Of a DNA stretch of 64,000 nucleotides, positions 55,294-63,292 are shown one piece after another. The position numbers were made by a program, and so were the translations under genes. The stretch is from Gammaproteobacteria bacterium. Lineage in GTDB: Bacteria > Pseudomonadota > Gammaproteobacteria > Steroidobacterales > Woeseiaceae. The notes beneath the pieces were generated by a model. It did not search any database, had not been told where the DNA came from, and saw only the letters and a program-made list of their open reading frames with translations. Every line of letters begins with the position of its first letter. Position 1 is the stretch's first letter. The stretch covers positions 22,889-86,888 of the forward strand of contig JAADHU010000013.1 in the NCBI GenBank assembly GCA_013151645.1, written 5' to 3'.

Positions 55294-57246
55294 ATGAATC
55301 ACAAAAAGCGAATTATTTCGCCTTTCGAGTCGGGGCCGATATCCCGCCGTAAATTTGTAACCGGCGCGGCCGCCGGAGGCGCATTGCTGGGCCTTGGACT
55401 GCAGTCGGATCCGACATTGGCCGCGGCTTCTACGCGCCAGTCAGTGCCCACGTTACGTGGCTCGAGTTTCGATATTGACATTGGCTACAAAACGGTCAAC
55501 TTCACCGGACACGAGCGCCCCGCAACCGCATTTAACGGAACCGTTCCCGGCCCGGTATTGCGCTGGAAAGAGGGCGAGCGAGTGACGCTGCGGGTCACGA
55601 ATCACCTGGCGCACGACTCATCCATTCATTGGCACGGGATGATTCTGGAAGCGGCGATGGACGGTGTGCCCGGCATCAGCTTTGACGGTATAAAACCCGG
55701 CGAAACATTCACCTACCAGTTTGACGTACGACAGAACGGTACGTTCTGGTACCACAGTCATTCCGATTTTCAGGAGCAAACCGGATTGTACGGTGCCATC
55801 GTCATTGATCCGGCCAAACCCGATCCGGTTAGCTTTGATCGCGACTACGTCGTGGTTCTTTCCGACTGGAGCGACGAAACACCGGAAAGGATCTACCGCA
55901 AGCTCAAGAAGCAAAGCGACTACTACAATTTCCGTCAAAGAACCGCCGGCGATTTCTTCCGGGACGTGTCGGAAAAAGGTCTGGGCCAGACGCGTAAAGA
56001 CCGCGCGATGTGGAATCAGATGCGGATGAGCGACAGGGATCTGTCGGACGTGACCGGCTACACGTATACCTTCCTGATGAATGGCGCGACACCGGATGAC
56101 GGTTGGCTCGGCTTGTTCAAGAGAGGCGAAAAAATCCGCCTTCGGTTCGTCAATGGCTCCGCAATGAGCATTTACGATGTCCGAATTCCTGGTCTAAAAA
56201 TGACCGTGGTCGCCGCTGACGGGCAGAATATCGAGCCGGTATCGATCGATGAGTTTCGCATCGCAGTCGCGGAAACGTATGACGTGATTGTCGAACCCAA
56301 TGCCGATAGCGCGTACACCATTTTCGCTCAGAATATCGACAGGACCGGTTACGCACGCGGGATCCTGAGTCCGGATCCAAACTGGACGGCTGAAGTACCG
56401 CCGCTGGATCCACCGCCGCTGTTAGGTCACCGCGACATGGGCATGGGTGATATGAGCGGTATGTCGGGCATGGATCATGACATGAGTGGCATGTCAGGTA
56501 TGTCAGGTATGGATCATGACATGAGCAGTATGTCCGGTATGGACAACAATAACAGCGAGGCTTCCGGCAAGAGTGGCATGGATCACGACATGAGCGGCAT
56601 GTCAGGCATGAGTGGTATGGATCACAGCAAGCACGATATGAGCGGTATGTCGGGCATGCAGGAGATGCCACAAAAGGGCGGCGAGATGCTTGACCCGGCT
56701 GGATATGGAAGCAAGCGCAAGATCACGCACGTGGCGACGGAGTTCGGCCCCCATGTGGATATGCGGGCAGCGACGCCGGCGGACGGGCTGTCTGACCCGG
56801 GTATCGGTTTGCGTGACAATCAGCGTTTGTACAACCGGCGCGTACTGACGTACGCCGACATTCGCAATCTTGAACAGACAGAGGATCGACGCGATCCTGA
56901 GCGGGAAATCGAACTGCATCTTACGGGCAATATGACTCGATATATGTGGTCGATGAACGGTATTAAATTCAAGGAAGCCGATTTACTTCGTCTCAGTTTT
57001 GGCGAGAGAGTTCGTATCAGCCTGGTCAACGATACGATGATGACGCACCCCATTCATTTGCACGGGATGTGGAGTGAACTGGAAACCGGCGATCCCGAAT
57101 ACATGCCTCGAAAACACACGGTGATCGTTCAACCCGGCTCAAGAATCAGCTATCTGGTGACGGCTGATGCGATGGGCGGGTGGGCTTTCCATTGCCATTT
57201 GATTTACCACATGCCGGGGATGTTCCGCGAAGTGAGGGTCAGTTAA
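55294..57246 (+). CDS. copA: Multicopper oxidase CopA/PcoA (copper resistance)
   Basis: 650 residues. Twin-arginine signal SRRKFVTGAAAGGALLGLGL. Three cupredoxin domains: HWHG at 112-115 and WYHSHS at 152-157 (type 2/3 copper), HPIHLHGMW near 600 and the T1/T3 block HCHLIYHMPGM at 633-643. A Met/His/Asp-rich insert of about 100 residues (MSGMSGMDHDMSGMSG repeats) lies in the middle and is typical of CopA. It oxidises Cu(I) to Cu(II) in the periplasm. The axial Met of the T1 site stands nine residues after the Cys rather than ten. A different protein from the copA ATPase at 50440. Confidence 0.94.
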   Translation: MNHKKRIISPFESGPISRRKFVTGAAAGGALLGLGLQSDPTLAAASTRQSVPTLRGSSFDIDIGYKTVNFTGHERPATAFNGTVPGPVLRWKEGERVTLRVTNHLAHDSSIHWHGMILEAAMDGVPGISFDGIKPGETFTYQFDVRQNGTFWYHSHSDFQEQTGLYGAIVIDPAKPDPVSFDRDYVVVLSDWSDETPERIYRKLKKQSDYYNFRQRTAGDFFRDVSEKGLGQTRKDRAMWNQMRMSDRDLSDVTGYTYTFLMNGATPDDGWLGLFKRGEKIRLRFVNGSAMSIYDVRIPGLKMTVVAADGQNIEPVSIDEFRIAVAETYDVIVEPNADSAYTIFAQNIDRTGYARGILSPDPNWTAEVPPLDPPPLLGHRDMGMGDMSGMSGMDHDMSGMSGMSGMDHDMSSMSGMDNNNSEASGKSGMDHDMSGMSGMSGMDHSKHDMSGMSGMQEMPQKGGEMLDPAGYGSKRKITHVATEFGPHVDMRAATPADGLSDPGIGLRDNQRLYNRRVLTYADIRNLEQTEDRRDPEREIELHLTGNMTRYMWSMNGIKFKEADLLRLSFGERVRISLVNDTMMTHPIHLHGMWSELETGDPEYMPRKHTVIVQPGSRISYLVTADAMGGWAFHCHLIYHMPGMFREVRVS

Positions 57247-57972
57247 ATGAGCACTCAGACGCTAAGAAACGGTATTTTTTCGACTATTCTGGTGGTCGTC
57301 GGCTTGTTGTGTTCGGGCACCGCCAGTGCCGCGGCGGCGGACGATCCTCTAATAGTCATGGGCATACTGGATCAATTCGAGTGGAGCGACGCGTCCGGCG
57401 ACAGCACGTTGTCCTGGGATGCGCAGGGCTGGCTCGGTAAAGACTTGCGTAAACTGTGGATGAAGACCCGAGGCGATCGCAGCGACGGAAACACGGAGGA
57501 GGCCGAACTGCAGTTTCTGTACAGCAGGGCGTTTGCCCGCTATTGGGACTTTCAGGTCGGTGTGCGGCAGGATTTCGAACCCTCACCGAGTCGAACCTGG
57601 GCAGCCATCGGCGTGCAGGGTCTGGCTCCCTACTTCTTCGAAACGGATATCGCTTTTTTTGTCGGTGAGTCGGGCCGTACAGCGCTTCGGTTCGAGAGTG
57701 AATATGATCTGTTGATTACGCAACGCCTGATACTTTCGCCCGATTTCGAGCTTAATTTTTACGGTAAGAATGATGCGAATATCGGTGTGGGTTCCGGGCT
57801 GTCGGACGCTGAAATCGGCGTAAGATTGCGTTACGAATTTCGCCGTCAATTTGCTCCGTACGTTGGTCTTAACTGGACGAAGGTATTCGGCAATACGGCG
57901 GACTTCGCGAGAATCAACGGGCAAGACGTCTCCGACCTGCAGCTGGTCGTCGGCCTTCGGGGTTGGTTCTAG
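57247..57972 (+). CDS. copB: Copper resistance protein CopB (outer membrane)
   Basis: 241 residues. Signal peptide IFSTILVVVGLLCSGTASA. The mature part has the CopB pattern: ILDQFEWSDASGDSTLSWDAQGWLGKDLRKLWMKTRGDR, YSRAFARYWDFQVGVRQDFEPSPSRTWAAIGVQGLAPYFFETD, and a C-terminal VGLNWTKVFG...LQLVVGLRGWF ending in Phe, as for outer-membrane barrels. It starts one base after the copA stop and is the usual partner of CopA. It lacks the Met/His-rich N-terminal region seen in some CopB proteins. Confidence 0.93.
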   Translation: MSTQTLRNGIFSTILVVVGLLCSGTASAAAADDPLIVMGILDQFEWSDASGDSTLSWDAQGWLGKDLRKLWMKTRGDRSDGNTEEAELQFLYSRAFARYWDFQVGVRQDFEPSPSRTWAAIGVQGLAPYFFETDIAFFVGESGRTALRFESEYDLLITQRLILSPDFELNFYGKNDANIGVGSGLSDAEIGVRLRYEFRRQFAPYVGLNWTKVFGNTADFARINGQDVSDLQLVVGLRGWF

Positions 57973-58055
57973 GATGATGATTAGTGATATTTCGTTGCGG
58001 GTCTGTTGTACCCTGAACCGGATAGCATTCTAATAAAAAGACACTGGAGACTTAA

Positions 58056-58556
58056 ATGATTACTCAAACGCGTATCGCATTTTGTGCGGTCATCGCACTT
58101 TTGGTGCAACCGTTGTTCATACAAGCAGCGCAAGCTGCGCAAGACGATGCTGCGAAACTGGCTGAAATTATCCAGGCAATCGCGAGAGGCTGGGAGCAGG
58201 CCGACGGCACACCTTTTCGCGACCACTATCTGGATTTTGAAGGCGCTCGATACATTGAAGGAGGCGGCCAGAATAACGGTCTTTCCGATCTGGTCGAACA
58301 CCACGTAGAGCCGGAGGGTGATGCACTCGATGGCCTGACGCTGCAGTTTAAAAACATCGAATCTCATGTAGAGGGTGATTTTGCCTGGGCTATCGCTGAT
58401 ACCGAAATAAAAGCGACCATCAAGAGCGATAAACGTGAACTGCACAATCGTGGTCACGAAACATTCCTTTTTCGACGCGTTGACGGGGAATGGAAGGTCG
58501 TTCATACACACAGCTCGTCACGACCCGTCGTCAAAGAGAGCGACCACGAACACTAG
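58056..58556 (+). CDS. Exported SnoaL/DUF4440-like protein
   Basis: 166 residues. Signal peptide FCAVIALLVQPLFIQAAQA. The mature part has the NTF2/SnoaL-like plan: AEIIQAIARGWEQADGTPFRDHYLDFEGARYIEGG, then ESHVEGDFAWAIADTEIKATI and ETFLFRRVDGEWKVVHTHSSSRP. Such domains act as small binding folds in many contexts. A short His-rich tail (VKESDHEH) could bind metal. Located between copB and a cupredoxin gene on the same strand, so part of the copper cluster. Confidence 0.75.
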   Translation: MITQTRIAFCAVIALLVQPLFIQAAQAAQDDAAKLAEIIQAIARGWEQADGTPFRDHYLDFEGARYIEGGGQNNGLSDLVEHHVEPEGDALDGLTLQFKNIESHVEGDFAWAIADTEIKATIKSDKRELHNRGHETFLFRRVDGEWKVVHTHSSSRPVVKESDHEH

Positions 58557-58625
58557 TGGTGCGGGATTCACTGCACCGGCAACAAAAAACCGAAAGACTT
58601 TGATCGATCAACGAAGGAGAAGTAA

Positions 58626-59327
58626 GTGAAAAAGGTAATTTTAATGGCACTGGTTGGCGCACTGCCGGCGATAGCCCTGGCGGGGTGTGGTGGTTCCGAA
58701 GCGCAGGATACAGGCGGACTGGATACCGCAGACAACAGCCAGGCGACGGAGCAGCATAGTCACGAAGCGGGCGGCCACGATGAGGAAGCGACTGCGGAGG
58801 CAACGGAAGAGCATGGACACGATTCCGATGGTGACGAGGGTCACGATGCTGTCGAAAGCGAGCACAATTCAGACGGGCATTCACACGAAGCCGCAGCGAG
58901 TGCGACGCAAGAGCACAGCCATGACGATCAGAGTAGCGAAGGTCACGAACACGGCTCCCCTGCGGGTACTGCTGGCAATGCAGCCGACGTTAGTCGCACG
59001 GTCAAAATCGGCATGAACGATACCATGCGATTTACGCCGGACAGCGTTTCTGTCAAAGCGGGAGAAACAATCCGCTTCTCTATTCACAACAACGGGAAAA
59101 TCCCGCACGAGTTCGTGATTGGTTCTATGTCGGAACTCCTGGAGCATGCCGAAATGATGAAGAAAATGCCGGGTATGCAGCATGCTGAATCAAATATGCT
59201 GACGCTGGACGCGGATGCCGACGGCGAGATTATCTGGAAGTTCGGTGAAGCTGGCAGCGTCGATTTTGCCTGCCTCATTCCGGGTCACCTCGAGGCCGGA
59301 ATGAAAGGTGCTGTAGCCGTAGAATAG
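58626..59327 (+). CDS. Cupredoxin lipoprotein with His/Glu-rich linker
   Basis: 233 residues. Signal segment LMALVGALPAIALAGC ends in a lipobox. A long acidic His-rich linker follows (about 20-115; pieces such as HSHEAGGHDEEATAE and EHSHDDQSSEGHEHG), then a plastocyanin-type domain: VSVKAGETIRFSIHNNGKIPHEFVIG, ending VDFACLIPGHLEAGMKGAV. The type 1 copper ligands His, Cys, His and Met are all present. It would trap or shuttle copper in the periplasm. An EAGEA-rich start GGTAGC-like RBS (GAAGGAGAAGTAA) precedes the GTG/ATG region. Last gene before a terminator-like hairpin. Confidence 0.85.
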   Translation: MKKVILMALVGALPAIALAGCGGSEAQDTGGLDTADNSQATEQHSHEAGGHDEEATAEATEEHGHDSDGDEGHDAVESEHNSDGHSHEAAASATQEHSHDDQSSEGHEHGSPAGTAGNAADVSRTVKIGMNDTMRFTPDSVSVKAGETIRFSIHNNGKIPHEFVIGSMSELLEHAEMMKKMPGMQHAESNMLTLDADADGEIIWKFGEAGSVDFACLIPGHLEAGMKGAVAVE

Positions 59328-59401
59328 TGAGCGGACAAGCGGTTTTCGTTCAGCTCGGAGTTCATCAACCGGGACGATAGTGAGCGGAATTCGTGAAATG
59401 A

Positions 59402-59436
59402 CACGGAGACGCTGGTGATTAGCCAGCGTTTCCGTG
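59402..59436. terminator. Strong hairpin after cupredoxin gene
   Basis: CACGGAGACGCTGG (59402-59415) pairs with CCAGCGTTTCCGTG (59423-59436) with a single G-T pair and a 7-nt loop. It lies 75 bp after the cupredoxin stop. No T-run follows, but the position marks the end of the copper cluster. Confidence 0.55.
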
Positions 59437-59530
59437 GCGATTGATATTGGTTCCGGGCTACGACCGAGCTTCGACACACTCGACTTGTCCCGGGCCATGC
59501 GCGACAGGGGGCTCTGCCAGCTATGCAGTG

Positions 59531-59755
59531 CGGACAGGCGAGTTAGAACGTATCACCGCGACGCCCCGGGCGATCATCGAGCAGGGCAAGGAAAGCGACG
59601 AACTGAATCAGAGTCTCGACACGAATCTCGCCCTCGACCTGATATACGGTCCGATTTATTACCGCTTGCTGGTAGGGCATCAGCCCATTGACGATGCATT
59701 GGCCAAGGGGCTGTCTGGCACAGTGGTTTCAGCGCTGCGTACCGCAAGCAACTGA
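59531..59755 (+). pseudogene. C-terminal remnant of a TetR family regulator
   Basis: The frame from about 59531 to the stop at 59755 encodes RTGELERITATPRAIIEQG, then LALDLIYGPIYYRLLVGHQPIDDALAKGL, the usual C-terminal domain of one TetR subfamily. The DNA-binding domain is missing; upstream sequence in the three forward frames shows no helix-turn-helix. It lies just after the copper cluster and is probably what remains of an older gene cut off when island DNA joined here. Confidence 0.6.
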
Positions 59756-59954
59756 GATCTTGTCGGAAGACCGCCGTCTCGCTGGTTATTTAATCGCGAA
59801 AACAGACCCGTGTGATTGACAGGTGGGAATTCGAACGTGCCCGGGTAACATTTCGTTACGGCGTACTCTTTCTCGATTCACTATCAGCACTTTGAATACG
59901 AAAGGAAACTCCGGGTTCGCCGTTATCATCGGTGAAACAGGCAGGCTGGCGCCT

Positions 59955-60548
59955 TTACCGGCGCAGGTATAGCTCGGCGATAATCAAATTGGGTATCCAG
60001 CAAAGCCAGCCGACGTAATTGGAGGTTTCGGCATAGTCCATGCCGCCGAGAATGAAAAAGAACGGCAAGACCAGCCGCAACGTCACGGCAGCGAATGTCA
60101 GCGCATACGAGCGGATCATCCAGCGCCGATGCGCGGCTATCCGGCCGGCCATGGCCAGGCGGACTGCCTGCGCTGTTACCCCGAGCCAGAGGATCGCCAA
60201 CGCACCGAATCCCGCCGCGGCGATTGGCCGTTCGAATGAGCCGAGCGCTAAAGCCAGCCCGGCGATGCCGCCTGTTAGCACCGCGAGTCCGTAAATACGC
60301 CCGCTCCATCGGTGCAGTGCCGGCCTGGCGCTGCGCAAGCGCGGTAAGAATTGAAAAAGCCCGAGAACCAGGGCAACCGGCGATGCGAATATGTGCAGCA
60401 GGAAGACGAGATTGCGATCGGTGATATGGCCCAGCATGCTCGGAAAGGCAGCCTCCAGCCCCAGTGCTAGAAACCGGTAAGACACCAGCGAGACTGCAAG
60501 CGCGGCAAGCCAGAACAGAGAAAAGCCTATTTTTGTAGTGTAGCGCAT
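59955..60548 (-). CDS. DUF2306 family membrane protein
   Basis: 197 residues with about five hydrophobic helices. Family-typical landmarks are LHIFASPVALVLGLFQFLPRLR, HRWSGRIYGLAVLTGGIAGL and AHRRWMIRSYALTFAAVTLRLVLPFFF. The function of DUF2306 is unknown; His residues at helix ends could bind haem. It is divergent from a TetR gene, and both starts are flanked by a shared palindrome, so the TetR protein very probably controls it. Confidence 0.82.
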   Translation of the reverse strand: MRYTTKIGFSLFWLAALAVSLVSYRFLALGLEAAFPSMLGHITDRNLVFLLHIFASPVALVLGLFQFLPRLRSARPALHRWSGRIYGLAVLTGGIAGLALALGSFERPIAAAGFGALAILWLGVTAQAVRLAMAGRIAAHRRWMIRSYALTFAAVTLRLVLPFFFILGGMDYAETSNYVGWLCWIPNLIIAELYLRR

Positions 60549-60559
60549 CGAATTTCCAC

Positions 60560-60574
60560 CTTGACGATGTCAAG
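60560..60574. promoter_or_regulatory. TetR operator, copy 1
   Basis: CTTGACGATGTCAAG is a near-perfect palindrome (6-bp arms CTTGAC/GTCAAG) 12 bp upstream of the DUF2306 start. It lies downstream of that gene's -10 box, so a bound regulator would block transcription. Confidence 0.8.
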
Positions 60575-60585
60575 TTCCGGCCGCT

Positions 60586-60614
60586 TTTATCCCACACGAC
60601 CTTGACAATGTCAA
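60586..60614 (-). promoter_or_regulatory. Promoter of the DUF2306 gene
   Basis: On the minus strand, -35 TTGACA (60614-60609) and -10 GATAAA (60591-60586) are 17 bp apart. The -35 lies inside operator copy 2 and the start region inside copy 1, so both palindromes could repress it. Confidence 0.65.
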
Positions 60615-60615
60615 G
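60601..60615. promoter_or_regulatory. TetR operator, copy 2
   Basis: CTTGACAATGTCAAG, the same palindrome as copy 1 apart from the centre, with centres 41 bp apart (about four helical turns), 21 bp before the TetR start. On the plus strand TTGACA (60602-60607) could also be the -35 of the TetR gene, with TACACA 17 bp on. Confidence 0.8.
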
Positions 60616-60636
60616 CCAGCGGTTTACACAGTCTTC

Positions 60637-61215
60637 ATGCCCACTAAAGCAAACAAAAGTCATCATCACGGCAACCTGAAAACGGTATTGGTGGACGCCG
60701 GACTACAGTTGTTGGCGGAAGGTGGGCTTGCCGCCCTGACTTTGCGCAAATGCGCGGCTCGGGCCGGCGTCTCGCATGCCGCGCCCGCCCACCATTTCGA
60801 TGGATTGAAAGGGCTGCGGACTGCAATCGCAACCGCAGGATTCAAGGCATTCGCCAAGGCAATGATTGAGCAACGCGACTCGGCGGCCGATTCTCCCCAC
60901 GCCAGGCTTGCCGCGATCGGCCGCGGATACCTGTCTTTCTCCGAAAACAATGAGGCGCTGGCAACGCTCATGTTCATGACGAAAGAGACCTTCACCGACG
61001 ATCCTGACTATCAACTAGCCGGCGAGGCCGCCTATCAGGTGCTCGCCGACGCTTGCACACCTTTCAAATCCGGCGCCGCCGGAGCGAAAGGCACCGAGGT
61101 GCTGGTCTGGTCGCTGGTTCAGGGGTATGCCAGCCTGGCACGCAGCGGACAGATTGACCCGCACGAGACACCGTATGCAGAAATCCTGCCGCTGCTCGCG
61201 CTGCAATTGCGATAA
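60637..61215 (+). CDS. TetR/AcrR family transcriptional regulator
   Basis: 192 residues. N-terminal helix-turn-helix: HHHGNLKTVLVDAGLQLLAEGGLAALTLRKCAARAGVSHAAPAHHFDGLKGLRTAIATAGF, the TetR pattern with recognition helix near 45-55. The C-terminal domain (LATLMFMTKETFTDDPDYQLAGEAAYQVL, then VLVWSLVQGYASLARSGQI) is of the WHG type found in small TetR repressors. It is divergent from the DUF2306 gene with two palindromic operators between them, the classic self- and neighbour-repressing layout. Confidence 0.92.
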   Translation: MPTKANKSHHHGNLKTVLVDAGLQLLAEGGLAALTLRKCAARAGVSHAAPAHHFDGLKGLRTAIATAGFKAFAKAMIEQRDSAADSPHARLAAIGRGYLSFSENNEALATLMFMTKETFTDDPDYQLAGEAAYQVLADACTPFKSGAAGAKGTEVLVWSLVQGYASLARSGQIDPHETPYAEILPLLALQLR

Positions 61216-61298
61216 GCCGTTCACAGGATATAAATGGGGACACCCATTATTGGTGGGCTTTATTTCTGCCCGACGGGATTGCCGTGCCGGCGACCGGC

Positions 61299-61362
61299 TA
61301 TCACTTGCGTGACAGGCTGGACACACAAAGTATCACTTGCGTGACAGGCTGGACACACAAAG
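61299..61362. repeat. Tandem 32-bp duplication
   Basis: Two identical, directly adjacent 32-bp units at 61299-61330 and 61331-61362, beginning TATCACTTGCGTGACAGGCT. Identity is complete as far as I can read, so the duplication is recent or a replication slip. It lies in the gene-free stretch 61216-61463. Confidence 0.9.
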
Positions 61363-61463
61363 TGATGATATTTCCAGTCCGCTCAACAATCCTCCCGCGG
61401 GAGCTTTGTTGAGCGTTGTGGAAAATTTCGCGCAGGAGTACCTGGAGGGTGGGACGGAGCAAG

Positions 61464-62614
61464 TTACCGCTCGCAAGCCAACTCGAGGTGCTCTCGTAGC
61501 AGGCGCCTCGTTTCATCGGCCAGATACGCTCTAGCACCCGCTTCGCCGTGAGTCCTGATTGTGGCCAGATAGGCCGAAAAGATCGTTGGATTGGAAAACA
61601 TTAGCCGCTCGATGATTGCGTGGTCCTTGCCGATGTCGTCCAGCCGTTCTTGTCGGAACGCTTGTCGCCGTTCCTTAACAGCCGCGAGTTTGTCCTCTTC
61701 CCCAAGCGCTTCGAGTGCCAGTTTCTGTATTGCACGGCCAATCGTAACGCTGATATCGGTCTTCCCCTGATTCTCAGCAAGCTCGCCATAGCCGAGACAC
61801 GTGTATGCCCAATCTGCGCTGCGTAACGACTGCTCTTTGCACATGGTCGTGTAATCATCGTAGCGCTGGAGTTTCGTCGCGGCGATACCAAAAGCCATTC
61901 TTGCACAGCGAAGGTATAGTCGCTGCCAGCGGCCGTGAATCCACGTTCGATCATCTCTATCGTTTCGGTCAAATATATACGTGTCTCAGCGGCCGTAGCG
62001 GCCTGTCGCATAGCTTCAAGTGCGGCATCGGTTTCGCCTGCTTTATATCTGTTCGCGGCGACACGGAGCCACGATTCGCTATTCTGTCCGTCGATCATCA
62101 GCAGTTGTCGTTCCCAGTCTGCTAAATCACAGGCCGTAGCGTCGCTCTCTTCAGTACAGATTCTTACGGCACTCCACATCAGAAAAGGTTCGTTTGGGCT
62201 CTGCGAGATCGCACGATGCAGCAGTTCGATTCGTGAAGTCGAATCGTCCTCCAGCAAAGCGGCCACGTGCAGGTGTTCCGTCGATGGCGATACCGAGAGT
62301 CGGTCCGAAATGTTCTGCATCAGTTCGTTCAGCATTTCGGTTTCGGCCTGTATTTCCTCGGCAGTCCGTTCTTCGTTTTTCGATGGCCCGCGCTCACCTG
62401 AACAGAGTTTTATAAGAGAGGAGCGCAATTCCCCCTCGGGGAACTCGTCTATCGGAGCGGCCGATGCCGTAGCGGGCTGGCTTCCTGGTACAGCCTGGAC
62501 GGGAGCGGTCGATTCCGGGTCGTTCTGTGGCTCACGGAGTCCAGGCATGGCCGCCAACACGATCAATACAACAATCAACGCGATCACGGCGGAAGAACGG
62601 CGAGTCAAAGTCAT
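61464..62614 (-). pseudogene. Exported hypothetical protein gene split by a frameshift
   Basis: The N-terminal part starts at ATG 62614 (MTLTRRSSAVIALIVVLIVLAAMPG, a signal or anchor segment) and runs in frame to about 61900 (GSDYTFAVQE). There the sense continues in another frame from 61898 (MAFGIAATKLQRYDDYTTMCKEQ) to the stop at 61464. Loss of a single A in an A-run at about 61898-61899 would explain the break. The joined protein would be about 380 residues, with a helical, repeat-like middle (LHRAISQSPNEPFLMWSAVRI) that recalls TPR-type repeats. Family unknown. A sequencing error is the other explanation. Confidence 0.65.
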
Positions 62615-62692
62615 GTTGATGTAAACGTACCTTTCATCGGCATAACGAGCAATATTCCTGCCTTTTCCCGAAGCATCCACCTGAGCGAGGCG

Positions 62693-62936
62693 CTACAGTC
62701 CCAATTGGCTGTGTGATCCAAGGCGGTCGAGTTGTAATTTGGCTTGATGTGGCAATACCGGGGTCCTTCCACTCGCCAGTCAGCGCATGGTCGCGAAACT
62801 TTTCTGCTAATGGTTGATCAACTGCAAGTAACGTCAGGATCTCTATTAACTCGTTTGCTAGGATGGCCCGATGCCGACCTTTTGATTCCCTCTTGTAGTC
62901 GCGTTTGAATTGAGTGGTACGCTCAATCGTCCGTAT
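62693..62936 (-). pseudogene. Broken YafQ-type toxin gene
   Basis: Directly after the antitoxin, the minus strand encodes RTIERTTQFKRDYKRESKG, then HRAILANELIEILTLLAVDQPLAEKFRDHALTGEWKD, clearly a YafQ/RelE toxin. It has three lesions: the start codon position reads ATA (62936-62934) right after an in-frame stop, a 1-bp deletion follows GEWKD (YCHIKPN continues in another frame), and about 12-13 codons are missing before the C-terminal LQLDRLGSHSQLGL, again in another frame, ending at TAG 62695-62693. The toxin is therefore surely dead. Confidence 0.85.
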
Positions 62937-63186
62937 TCAAGTCGGCCATCAGGTCATCCACAGTATCGAATGCCGGCAAATTGCCACGGCGCGCTTCTTT
63001 CATGGCCTCGATGGTCTCTGCGCTGGGTACCAGCGGCTCAAAAGGCAACGCCTTCTCGCGAGCTACTCGAGTGAGCAAGATACGGAATGCATCGGACACG
63101 GTCAGTCCCATTGCCTCAAGGACAACGGTCGCTTCTTCTTTTATGTGTGCGTCAATTCGCGCACGTACCACGGCATTTGCAGCCAT
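62923..63186 (-). CDS. RelB/DinJ family antitoxin
   Basis: 87 residues from ATG 63186, with GAGGA seven bases upstream; the frame extends to 63225 but lacks such a site. N-terminal ribbon-helix-helix: ANAVVRARIDAHIKEEATVVLEAMGLTVSDAFRILLTRVA, the DinJ pattern. The C-terminal part (LPFEPLVPSAETIEAMKEARRGNLPAFDTVDDLMADLN) is the toxin-binding tail. It overlaps the head of a degenerate YafQ-like toxin gene, so it may now act alone, perhaps as a repressor of its own promoter. Confidence 0.92.
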   Translation of the reverse strand: MAANAVVRARIDAHIKEEATVVLEAMGLTVSDAFRILLTRVAREKALPFEPLVPSAETIEAMKEARRGNLPAFDTVDDLMADLNTDD

Positions 63187-63208
63187 AATAGAATCCTCTA
63201 AATTATGA

Positions 63209-63221
63209 GCTACATTGTAGC
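63209..63221. promoter_or_regulatory. Probable antitoxin operator
   Basis: GCTACATTGTAGC is a 13-bp palindrome (6-bp arms) 23 bp upstream of the antitoxin start. DinJ/YafQ-type complexes bind such dyads to repress their own promoter. No exact -35/-10 pair could be fixed. Confidence 0.6.
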
Positions 63222-63292
63222 CCAAAATAGACTCTCGATCAATTGCAGAAGGCCGCTAAACTCAATAATTTCACCAATTTACGTCCAGCGAC

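Noticed and set aside
55070..55297. 75-codon frame ending in ATGA overlap with copA
   Set aside because: No signal peptide, no Cys cluster of the island type and no good ribosome-binding site; most likely the copA leader.
56440..56665. Short repeats in the middle of copA that look like a repeat array
   Set aside because: They encode the Met/His/Asp-rich MSGMDHD-type segment in frame and vary at the base level; not CRISPR and not a non-coding repeat.
56150..56671. Cys/Tyr/Pro-rich 173-codon frame on the minus strand opposite copA
   Set aside because: It is the mirror of the Met/Asp/Gly/Ser repeat codons of CopA and not a real Cys-rich protein.
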